Assembly (NCBI GenBank): GCA_964036295.1
Contig: OZ038462.1
Span: 8,878,267-8,942,266, forward strand
From: Plumapathes pennacea
Lineage: Eukaryota; Cnidaria; Anthozoa; Antipatharia; Myriopathidae
Length of the DNA stretch: 64,000 nt
Direction: 5' to 3'
Numbering within the stretch: position 1 is the first letter of the stretch; every line of letters starts with the position of its first letter. The translations under genes and the position numbers were made by a program. A model generated the notes under the pieces. The model was not told where the DNA came from. It did not search any database and worked only from the letters and a program-made list of their open reading frames with translations. This document shows positions 35,883 through 46,732 of this stretch, piece by piece.

Positions 35883-37699
35883 AAGGGGTGGCATATTCGA
35901 GGATATACCGTATTTTCAATTTATCTTAACAACCACATTTTCACCTGACTGTGTACGTTTCTACAGTAGTTCCACCAATTGCAAATCAATCATCCTGTGA
36001 ATACACTAATAACTATGGCATGCTGTGCGTGTGTCAACTGGGAAGACTTGTCCCACTCCTCCCCCCGACTCACTGAGACGAGCACAATCAACAAATATCA
36101 AACTCCATTTAATAACAATTACAAGAATGATTTACAGTTGCTCTCTGCTCAGGCAAACAAAGCTTTATATTTCATCACCTACAACGGGTTCAGCATTTGA
36201 GCAAAGTTATTACAGAAGACTGTATTTTTGCCGCTGATACATGAATATACGTTATTTATATAATCTGAATAAATACAGTAATAATTATTTCTATACAATG
36301 CTATAATATAATACACTAACTACGTGAAACAGATCTCCCAGTGCTTTTATCATTTCCTTTCTTGAGTGTAAACATAGTTATTACTATTCTTGTTGTGGAG
36401 GTAAGCCTACGTCCACAAAAATGAGTTTTTAAATACCTGCATCATTTTTCAAAGCTACTTGTCCACACAAATTCGTTTTCATTTCAAGACACATGTTTTC
36501 GAAAGTCTGCCCATTGAGAACCAATTTTCGACAAATCGTTTTAGTGTCGACGAAAAAAAAAAAAAAAGAAAAGAAAAAAAAAAGACGTGTTTTCAACTGA
36601 AAGCTTATTGGTGTGGGTGTGGCTGAAGTCCCAAATTCTGTTTTAAATTGCACGCGCACGAGTTCAAATCATACAATACTTTTAATAGAGTTGGCCCTGA
36701 GTCCGCAAGGCGAGGAAACAGATAACAAACACTTTACAAGACCATTCCCACAAGGTAGCAACTTTAAATTATTGTAAACATGATGACAAAATTAAAAGGA
36801 AAATAGCAAGACAAAAATGAGACAAAGGTCAATTAAGAAGAAAATAGATATTTCTAATAAAATGTTGTATGAAGTAATCTCTCCTTGGTGCTGTAGTCTG
36901 AGTAAGAGCTGCAACAGGAGAATAGTCTTTGGTAACCACAAACACCAAGCAACAAATAGTCTCACAATACGTAAAAATAATCATGAAACATACAAACATC
37001 ATACTGTAAACAGACGCACACACACAGGCAAACATGCTGCCAAAAAACAAAGTCCTTCACACTTTACTATACCAGGCCAGAAAACATACCACATACAATT
37101 TTCATGCTAATTTTGACCGAAGTAGGTAATTTCATCAACAAGAATTTGACATTCTATTAGAAGCGATGGTGTAAAAAAAGAATGTAAAACAATATGAAAG
37201 GCCTGGCACAGCAGCAGTGTGTAAGGTGATGAAAGCGATGCACTTCAAAACTTAACCATTTGAAGTCTGAAGGAGTGGGGATAGAGAGAGAAAAACCACA
37301 GCAGTAATTCTTTGGCTGTTCGGAAATCAAATTAAATTGAAAACGTTTTGTGGCAGAAAATACATTGCCTGAAATCTTGTGCATTTCCCATTCCTTCATC
37401 TATAAACATCAAATGGTTAAAGTATAACAACAAATGACCTGCCTAAGGCTGAACTAATCCGGCAATTTATCTCCACTAAAAACACTTCTGATCTACTCTA
37501 CAGTAACCACACATTGCAAGTTGACACAAACAAACAAGCGGTTGGTTCTTACACTTCACATGAAATTCCTTTCAACTGTCATGATCAAGGCAGGCATATT
37601 TCTGTCAGATAAACGAGTACTATTGGAATTACTGCCACTGTAAAGAAACCATTTCGATGCAATGAGGACCTCGGAGGAAAATTAAAGGAATTTTCTCAT
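35883..37699. other. Noncoding stretch, duplicate of 8,095-9,889
   Basis: No gene is recognised. A longer A/G-rich tract at 36,551-36,582 is the main difference from copy 1. Confidence 0.5.
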
Positions 37700-37850
37700 T
37701 GGTGCGTTTTCATCCACTGACAAATATTGCAGGTTTCTCATTGGTTGAGAGTTTGCGCTCCAAACGAATCCAGCTAATCAGAAGCGAGGGATTTCGATCC
37801 GCACTCGAGTAAAAGCTGAAGAGCTGCAATATGAACCGCATTTATAAAAG
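37700..37850 (+). promoter_or_regulatory. Promoter-like block, copy 2
   Basis: Same two ATTGG boxes and TTTATAAAAG (37,841-37,850) as copy 1, and the same downstream donor (GT at 38,375). Preserved but uncharacterised. Confidence 0.35.
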
Positions 37851-38839
37851 TGGACTGACAAAATACGCCAGAAAAATGCGACGAAAGACACGGAAAACAC
37901 TTTCTGGAAATTCGTAAAAACGACGAGGACTGTTTGAAATCGCAATTACGCTACAGGATTTGAACAGGAGTGTTGGATGAAGTTTGAAGTACGGACAGCC
38001 GTTATTCAACGAAAAATTGTACTACAAGTCCTTGGTATCAACGGCCGGCGAGATATTCTTATGTAGTATTTCAACCCAGCTGGAGGATAAGCTGGGACCT
38101 TACTTGGACTGTGAACATATTTACATGGATTTGATACTCGAACTTGTGCCTCGGACTGAATAATTGTACAAAATATTTGTACAAACGCTGCTAATTTCAC
38201 TTCAGTAACGGATCTCTACAAGATTGAAACTTGAACTCGGTTTATTTTGTTTACTGTGAGCTGTGCTTCGATTTGCTATCGATAAAACTTCTGTAGAAGT
38301 TACTGCGGGCTATTTGTGGAAAGAAAAGAATGTGGTTTTCCCGCGCGGAACAACAAATACTTCACAAGTTTACGGTAAGAAATCACAAATAACTTGTTCT
38401 GTTTGATTTTTTTCTGCTTAAATATTATACTCTTGTGCTCTTCATCAATGCTGTAATGACCTTCAAGTATATTTTGCTTAATAAATCAGTATTTTCTCTA
38501 TCAAATGGCTTTGTGTTTGAATTTCTCTTCATAACTTGCCACAGAACGCGGCGAGTCTTGGCGGGTTTTTCGCTTTCTTGTTGAATTTTCTTGCTTTTAA
38601 ATCGTTTTGTGAATGAAAACGCACTTGTTTATCACACAAAATTCCCCTAAACACTGCTAAGCCGTGTGGTAATGTTTCCTGACAGAAATAAACTCGTTCA
38701 GTTGCCTTTTTGATAAATTTCTGGCCAAACAATTTACAAATCGAAGCCAAACTTGTTCTGTTCAAAGAGGAAATGTTTTGCTTTCAGTGAATTAATTGTG
38801 AGAAGTGAAACAAACGCTTGTCTGTTGTCTCATTACATT

Positions 38840-40635
38840 TTAATATACTAATGACCTTATCTCCAGACGTGTGTTTTGTTTCTTTAATTCCTGGATAGCT
38901 GGCTCGGCTATGAACTCCTCGCCCAACTCTAACACTTGTAATGTTGTGTTGTGAGTCAGTGCGCGAGCCAGTGCAGGCAAACCTGTGAGGATCGGGTTAC
39001 CCCACAAACGTAAATACTGCAATGTGTGGTTACTAACCATTGACTCGGCTAATGTTGTTACATCTTCTATGTTGTTATTCCTCAAATCTAACCTCTTCAG
39101 CGGCCTGTTTTCTTTCAACATTCTACACGCAATTCTATATTCTACATCTGTCTCACTAATCTTACTGTGGTACAGTTCCAGTTTCTCCCAAGTGCTACTG
39201 CTGACCACTGCCTCGTACATCGCTTCACCAAACTCAGTGTTGATATCAGCACACTCGCGAAGAACATTAGTAACGTACCTCAAGCAAATTCCGTCAAAGA
39301 TATTTGTAGACCAGTGCACAAGAGATAACGCTAAATGCACACAAACCTGTTTTCCCGCCTCGTTTTTTTGACTCAGCAGGCCAAGAACGAAAAACAGAAC
39401 TTGTTTGTACTTACGACGTGCGGACGGTATATTCTGAGTAAGATAACCAAGACAATTGCTGTTACCTGAGAGAAGCTGCTCGCACAAACTAACAGCGGCA
39501 AAATATTCCTGCACTGTCTTATGCACAAATTGATAAGAACAGCGAGGCCTGATTCTCGAAGCGCTTGTTTCTTTAGAAAGGAATCCAAAGTCAAGTACTT
39601 TCGTCGCGCGGCCCTCAGCGTGAAAGTCGTTTTCATGGAAGTGAAGTTGGTCGTTCGCTATGCCCTTGAGAGCCAAACGACCAAGAGCAGCTAGGTCTTC
39701 TTCATGTGTTACCACTGGGTCCACGGGAGGCTCTTGATCTTGTTTCTTGTAGTATCTTGCCAACACACAGCGTGTTAGCTCTTGGTAAAGCTGAATTTTG
39801 CTCGATGGAAGTTTACCATCCGTTTCATCACAGACAAAACAAAGAAGAGACGTGGTGAGCGGATTGGAAACGAGATCACGAAGAAGTTTGCTATTTTCCC
39901 TCGACTTGTCGCCAATTGTCTCAATTAGGTACTTAGCTTTCTCCTTCCCGTTCTCTCCAAAGAATTTGGTGATGTAAGACTTCGCATCTTTGATCTTGAA
40001 ACCAACGATCTGGAAAAGGCTATCACAGTTCTTTCTCAACTGAGGATCATTTCTGCTGGTCAGCAGAAACTTACACTGCCAGGGGCGAAGCTCCTTCTCT
40101 ATAAGGGAGGAGAGATCGATGGTCTGTTTGAGTTCATCTAAGCCGTCCAACACAAGCAGGACTTCAGACTGGGTGGTCTTTATGTAATCAAACAAGGCCG
40201 TCTTTAACTCTTCTGGCGCGTCCGGCAGCAGTTGATCGACAATAGAGTCTTTCAAGGTTTCGACATTAACAGTACCAGTGGTACTGTTAATAAGATCTCT
40301 GCATTTCAGTTTCAGGAGAAGCCTAAACCTCGGAAAGGCCTCTCCAATCTGACCTTCGGACCAATCGGCGGCTACTTTCTGACAAAACACAGTTTTGCCA
40401 ATTCCAGGTGCTCCTTCTACAAGGACAATTCTTGGCTCTTCACAATGTTCGTGTGGTTGGAAGATCTCGTACATATGACGAATATCACCTTTTAGTTGGT
40501 TGGATCGCTCGGTATCTCTTGTCGTCATCCGCACCTTGATGAAGATGGTTTTCAATGACAACTGCCAGTCTTTTAACCACGGGAAAGGAGTGACGTAAGT
40601 ATGTTTTCGTGTCTTGTACTTCCGTTTCAGCATTG
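38840..40635 (-). CDS. NLR B NACHT-LRR exon
   Basis: 597-codon counterpart of 11,057-12,831, about three quarters identical at protein level by eye. The NACHT motifs and 'YQFVHKTVQEYFAA' are conserved. Differences cluster in the helical middle (about residues 340-480 of the exon) and at LRR strand positions (WEKLELYHS, LKRLDLRNNN, LQYLRLWGN, LQVLELG). The C-terminus is four residues longer (ends 'LEIRSLVY'). Confidence 0.92.
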
Positions 40636-43600
40636 CTGCCGATGAACGTAAAATAACTGCCCATTAGTAAAAAATAAAATAAAATAAAATAAAACAAAGG
40701 TGCATAATCAGGAGCACAAATAGTTGTATTCTACTTTATTATGTGTTCCTTTGGGGTGGGTTGTGAAAGGCCCCAGTTTGTGTACGCTCTTTATTCACAG
40801 AAATACCCAGCTAGCAGAACCCCCCCCCCCCCCCACACACACACACACACCCCTCAAGAAGCAAAGGGGTACTCCATCAAAAAAAAAAAAAAAAAAAAAA
40901 AAAAAATTATACACAGTCATGCTGATGCTTCCAATACTGAAACTATCTGACCCATATTCAAGAATCATTTTATGATGGTGTGTGTGTGCGGGAGGGCATA
41001 GTGTTTCTGCTGAGCTACAGTAATATTTCATGCCTGTCTGTCTTCCTGTTGGTGTCACAACATTACAGTCTGGCATTACCACTGTCTACACAAAAAGATC
41101 ATAACAGATTGGCACACTCACATTCCAGTTTCCTCACAAGTGGGTCCTCCAGTGATTTGGTTGGTTGGCTTGTGGAGGCAGCCTGATGACCTGAAGAAAC
41201 AGAAGATGTAAAACATCAATATTATTATGTCTTTTTATCCTACATCTCGTTGCTTAAAATAATGGCAATTTTCAGATCTTTCCATAACAGAATGCCAATA
41301 TCAATTACAATAGTCACTCGTAAAGTACATCAGTAATTGGCACACACAAAGGCAGAGGGATTCCTTTCGACTTTAACAGTTGTTTCGTGTTTTAAAGCCA
41401 GTTCCTGTTGATTGCCCCTTTCTCAGAAATCACTTTTCCTTTTTGATCCAGTTCGGACTCACCATTAGTGCTTTCATGCAGAAAAATATCGAGGTAAAAC
41501 TTGCAAAAGTCTGATCGCGACAGCTTCACTCCTGTTGAATGACGAAAAAGAAACTCGCCACTGTGACGGCCGCGCCGTTTTTCGCGCCACAAGAAAGCTG
41601 GCTTTGATTGGTCAATGTGACTCGTTCCCAGTGCTCACTCAGTCATTTTCTCTGACGTTGTTTACGGACTTCACGGCGAAGGAATGTTTGTGTATTTCAC
41701 GGCTTTTATATTAATTCTGTGGATTTCACGACATGATTCCAGCAATTTTGAGTGAGAAGTGAACCTAAGTTTGCATGTTTCAAGAAACGGCTTCCCCACA
41801 AAAGGTGTGAAATGGATAATCTCCCAGCTGTTTGTGGCAGCCATTTTGAACACTTTTCCACAGATCGGATAATGACTCGACTGTACCTGAAAACTACTAC
41901 ACTAGTGAACCTAAGATCCAAGGAGAACTGAGAGTAAACCTACGAGAACATATAATTTGATCTGTGAGGACTTGCTGCGAAAAACATGTTATATTTTCAT
42001 TCCTGGAAGTACGGGGAGAGCCGGGTGAGTGCATTATCGGCCCTGATGTCGATCAATTTTAAATTATTGTGTGATCGCTGCCTTTTTGACGATATTAAAA
42101 GAACAACAATTACTTTGCAATGTACGATTAAGCTCGTTGACAAAGAGTAAGTATCTATTTCTCCTTTTTTCTTTCCTTCGACTTTGCTTGTGATTTTCAG
42201 CACTTGTTGCACGTACACTGTACAAAAGAGTAATATATATATGGACACTATAGTACATAGATTAGACCTGGAAATTTTACCTTAAAATTCTGGCTCACAA
42301 CTTTCAGGATCTGTGCTGACCCTATGCATGGGCATGTTCTATTTCATGTCACATATCTGTTTCTACATAGCTTCCGGGTTAGATTTTACAAAACCACTGT
42401 TTCTCAGTCTCCTGCATTTAACCTTTCCGCAGAAATGTGATGCAAACTTTTACATAGATGGCAGGCTGTTTTATGATGTAGATGATGAAACTGTGTGCAT
42501 TCAATTTTAGAAAAAGCTAAGATGGATAGTGCGCATGATGGTGAAGGCTGATGAATCCATGTGCATTATAACTCAACATTATAACTTCAAACTCAGCTCG
42601 TTTTCTTTTTCCTTTTTTACAAAGTTATTGTTTTCTATATCTTATAAAAGGAATAAAGCACTTGTCAGCGTATTGTGTTGAGTTATAGAAGCACTTGGGA
42701 ATTTGAAAGAACATGGAGAAGCACCTCCGCAGTGCCATGCCTCTCCACACTTCTCGTATTCTTTCAAATTTGTGTGTGCTATTATAATTCAATATGGCAC
42801 ACTGAAAAGTTCTCTATTCTTTTAATAATAATATTTTTTTAGCAGCTCGGTGGATGCACTTGCCAAGTCACTTATGCAATGGCTCATGTGGGGAGAATAT
42901 TGTAAAGTTTCAACTTTTTTTATGACGGAAAAAGATGGAAGTTCCCATGTCTGCTTGCATGAATAGGAGCTGAGGCTGGCACAATATTTTTGTTGGGTGG
43001 GAACAGTTTCTATTTTGGCCTAACAATAAAGCAAAATAGGTTTTTGATTTTGCTGTTCACACTAGGTATGTTCAAGGTATGCTAAAACAAGGTATGCTTT
43101 TGGTATGTTAGAATAGGTATGTTCCAGGTATGCTTTGAAAAGGTATGCTTTTGGTATGGAATAGGTATGTTCCAGGTATGCTTTGAAAAGGTATGCTTTT
43201 GGTATGGAACAGGTATGTTCCAGGTATGCTTTAATAAGAGGTATGCTTTTGGTATGTTAGAAAAGGTATGTTCCAGGTATGTTTGGTCTTACAAAATGCA
43301 AGGTATGTTTTTGGTATGTCAGTGGTATGTCAGAGGTATGTCAAAAAGGTATGTTTCTGGTATGCTGTGGAGCCAAAGCCTTTGGTATGTCAGAGGTATG
43401 CTAATGGTATGTTCAAGGTATGTGTAAAAGGTATGCTTTTGGTATGTTTTTGTTGTGCATACCAAAAACATACCTTGTGAAATGACAACATACCTCGAAC
43501 ATACCTTGAACATACCAATTACATACCACAAATTTCATGTGGGATATAACCAGTCATTCTTTAGGTATGAAAGGTCACACAAAATCAAAGCAGCCACGTT

Positions 43601-46600
43601 GCTGAAAGCTTAGCTGTCCCTTTAAAAAAGAACTGTCAATTAAGATTGACAGATTTTGTTGCACTTTTCAAAACCTCCTAACATCCGTTTATGTTTCATG
43701 GTTGAAAGTCTCCATTTCCAAACAACCTCAACTTACAAAACAAAACTTTTAAAACACATTAAGAATTCTTCACGGGCAAAAGCTGCTCAACATTAGGCAG
43801 CTGTATTCGCAGGCTAAACTCTTTTACAGCTTATCTTTGACACCTTATTTTTTTAATTAGAGGTGTAGTATGTACACTTTAGAAGAACTGAGTTCTAGCG
43901 TAGTGCTGACGAAGGTATAGCTAGCATAGTTCTGGCGTCAGTGTTCTGAGTTGAGTTGAGTTGAGTTGAGAGTTGGTTGTGTTCCTTATTGCTACCCATC
44001 TCCTTGCCAGAAAACAAAAAGGTAAATTTATGTACATGTTCATGCACCCAATACTGAAACCATATTCAAAAATCAATCTACAGTGGACGAAACATGGTGT
44101 ACATGTATGAGGAGTAGCACATTTTGTTTCTGCTGAGTGAAGGGAGGCTAATATTTCATGCCTGTACTTTATTCTCATTATACAGTAACACAACAGTCTG
44201 GCATTACCGCATGAAAAAGATAGCAGATTGGGACATGCACTTACATTCCAGTTCCTTCACAAGGGGGTCCTGTAGTGATTTGGTTGGTTGACTTGTGGAG
44301 GCCGCCTGATGACCTAAAAGAACAGAAGATGTAAAACATCAATACTCTGTGACAATGTTATGCAGATAGAAATTATAACCATATTATTGTTTGTCAATCC
44401 TAATGTTGCCACACTGCCACAACCAAATGTATATACCCCATTTTTTGAAAAAATGGCAAAATTTTTTAAAACAGAAGTTCTCCATGTAACACATGCCCAT
44501 GTGAAATATCTGATGAAGATTTGTTGCCATACTGAATAGGATGCATAAAACTTTCCCATAAACAGATCTGTACACTGCACAGAACAATGATAATGTACAT
44601 TCCATTCAATTGCTCATTTCACAAGCACAATAAAGATTATTTGCATCCAATCTTTATGGGCATTTACAATGGTGAGCCATCCATTAAAAATGCCCAAATA
44701 GACTGGCCATTCTTTTTTTATCTGAACAGAAAAGTATGTCTACCCACAACATTTTCTGTGCAAAAATTAGGACCTTGATTTAGAAAGTCTAAGAACTATA
44801 TGTATGACTGCTTGAAATCAACAGCAGGCATTTTTCTGTGAAATGTAACTTTTGCATGCCTGTAAGCACAAATTTATGATTTTCTTTTATTATCATCATC
44901 TCATCTATATTTTACAGAGAAAGGACAAGGAATAATTGATGAAGAGGATAATCTAGTAGAAAGAATAGTTAAGATCCATTTGGCTTGGAGAGGTGGGAAG
45001 GGTACATGTAAATTTCTGATCATTCCATGGCCTATGAGAGTATTGCCAAAGTTCCCCAAGGGCATTACAAGATGACGAAGATAGATGATGGATTGCCCTT
45101 TTTTTAATTTGTGTATTTTGCTTCTTTTTCAGGTACAGGAATAACTTATTTTTATGACAAAGAAATCACTAACCTGAATCTGATTCTTCTGCTATTCTTC
45201 TCTTTGCTTCAGGAGTTTGCAATGTTGCTGAGGTGGAAGGTGTTCCTGTATTTCTTCCATTTGGTCTAGGAGTCTGTGATGTCGCTGAAATTGAAGGCGT
45301 TCCTGTTTTCTTTCCACTTGCTTCAGGAGTTTGCATTGTCAATGAAGTTGAAGGTGATCCTGTTTTTCTTCTTTTTGCTGTCTCTGATGCCACGCGAGTG
45401 AAAGGCAGTCCTGTGCATGAAAAATAGAATGTCAGAAAAAGAGCACCACACTGAGTTTGTGTAATACGACTACAGCCGCCCGAGCAACCTCATGTTAAAA
45501 GTTCTCGTGAGCCACTGGACTCTATTGTTTCAATGTGTGGTTACTTAAAGAGCCCATTCTCCAAAGCGACCATGCAGCTAGCTCTAATTATTACAACCAA
45601 TTTTTTTGAATTCCAGAGGTGTTCGCTTATGAGAGCTTTGACTGTACTGCATTGATAAAAATGTAAAAACTTTTCAGTTTGATAAAAACAGGTGACACAT
45701 GTGGGCAGGAAATGCTCACAAATCTGCTTGTTTTGAAATTACAAAAAGCTGTCAAGCCAAACCTACATTCATCTGCTCAAAATGTAACCAAAGTTTGGCA
45801 AAACTGAGGATGACAAATGTGAATATAGGGGTTCCTGATAAATACCCTGCTTGTTTAGAAATAACCAAGAACAGCCAGCCAAACATAATTATGTTAAGGC
45901 CATCAACAGATCTTATTATCACACATTTACATTCAAATTTTTAAGTAAAAAACATTTACATTATTTTATATTCTCAAACTTTTAGAGGTAGAGCAATTCC
46001 CATACCCTGTGCTTGTCCACAAAGTTCATCATCATCCTGCAAAGACAACAAAATATACTATAAGACAGTAATAATACAGCTGTTTAAATCTCCATGGTAT
46101 GGAAATGTCAAACTTATACCACAGTATATGTTTGAATCTTTACGCATATTTGCGAGGTCATAATTATGCTTATAAATATGCAGAAAACAATACTCGCAAG
46201 TGACAAAAACACTTGTAATGAATACTCGTGAGTGGAGGTGCTGTTATGCGCAGGCAGCACTGTATATTATGTCCTGTTCAGCACTGTACATACCACTGTA
46301 TATGTATCATACCACTTTTCTGCCCTCCTTTGATCTTTTTTTTTTTTTCATTTTTCAGTATCACAGTCAACAAAATAATGTGTGAAGTGTATCACTACAA
46401 AGATCTTACAGTTAGTTCTATAACATATTTGATTATCACAAAATATGATTTTATGGAAATGAAAACCACATTATTGTTTACCTCATCACTATCATCAGGT
46501 CCCAACTCTTGTCTAACAGCTTCCTTAAGAGCCATTGAAGAAGAGGAACTACCTTTATCACGCCAAATAAAAAGCATTTCAAGTGCCTTTTCCTGAGGGC

Positions 46601-46732
46601 TCGGGAACTCCACATAGTTTCTATTTATATTTTGCAATGTGCGTCGACTGACACCAAGTCGTATTCCAATAAAATACCAGCATGAGATGATCCTACTGGA
46701 AATGTCCAACAGATCTGTATCAGATGGGATAC
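38840..46732 (-). CDS. NLR B: Death-NACHT-LRR receptor, 5' end not found
   Basis: Predicted intracellular NLR, paralog of NLR A. Exons in transcript order: 46732-46482 (Death), 46036-46006 (31-nt microexon), 45410-45174 (expanded linker), 44313-44245 and/or 41190-41122 (duplicated 69-nt exon), 40635-38840 (NACHT-LRR). GT-AG sites and phases agree; from the first full codon this gives 793 residues, or 816 if both 69-nt exons are used. The Death exon enters in phase 1, so at least one upstream coding exon exists; 50,471-50,414 is a weak candidate. Walker A GAPGIGKT and Walker B 'VLLVLDGLDEL' are intact. No inactivating change is seen. Confidence 0.8.
40819..40906. repeat. C run, CA repeat and A run
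   Basis: C tract and (CA)n at 40,819-40,850 and an A tract at 40,879-40,906, in the NLR B intron before the NACHT exon. Confidence 0.8.
41122..44313 (-). CDS. NLR B duplicated 69-nt exons
   Basis: Exon 44313-44245 and exon 41190-41122 both encode 'HQAASTSQPTKSL...PLV' followed by a short charged end (KELE or RKLE). Each has a good acceptor (TTTTAG|GTCATC, TTCTTCAG|GTCATC) and donor (GTAAGT, GTGAGT), phase 1 in and out, so either or both could be spliced in frame. They lie in a duplicated segment of about 400 bp; copy 1 has one such exon. Confidence 0.7.
41302..43063. other. Intronic stretch absent from copy 1
   Basis: The matching point in copy 1 is at about 13,302-13,312, where these bases and the following GGTATG array are missing. 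No gene recognised. It has a CCGCGCCG-rich spot near 41,568. Confidence 0.4.
43064..43527. repeat. GGTATG array with an inverted end
   Basis: About 30 GGTATG hexamers, spaced irregularly by 4-15 bases (GGTATGYTTT is the common form), run to 43,446, followed by six CATACC copies on the other orientation (43,458-43,527). It can fold into a large stem-loop. Intron of NLR B. Confidence 0.85.
45174..46036 (-). CDS. NLR B microexon and expanded linker exon
   Basis: Microexon 46036-46006 encodes the same DDDELCGQAQ as NLR A. Linker exon 45410-45174 (237 nt) encodes about three 18-19 residue units of the form KKTGTPSxSATxQTPEA, plus KRRK/KRR basic clusters, against one unit in NLR A. The linker is predicted disordered and basic; a nuclear-localisation role is possible but unproven. 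Confidence 0.75.
46482..46732 (-). CDS. NLR B Death-domain exon
   Basis: Acceptor TTTACAG|GTATCC, donor GATGAG|GTAAAC. 83 codons with 'CWYFIGIRLGVSRRTL', 'IWRDKGSSSSS' and 'LKEAVRQELG', fitting the Death fold. It aligns with the NLR A Death exon only at core positions (W-x-LG-x-x-LGV, W-x-x-x-G). Confidence 0.75.

Noticed and set aside
42313-42510. 65-codon frame ending near a donor-like site
   Set aside because: No homology recognised and no matching acceptor or phase with NLR B exons.
43119-43427. 102-codon frame rich in Val-Cys-Tyr
   Set aside because: Product of the GGTATG array; low complexity and intronic to NLR B.
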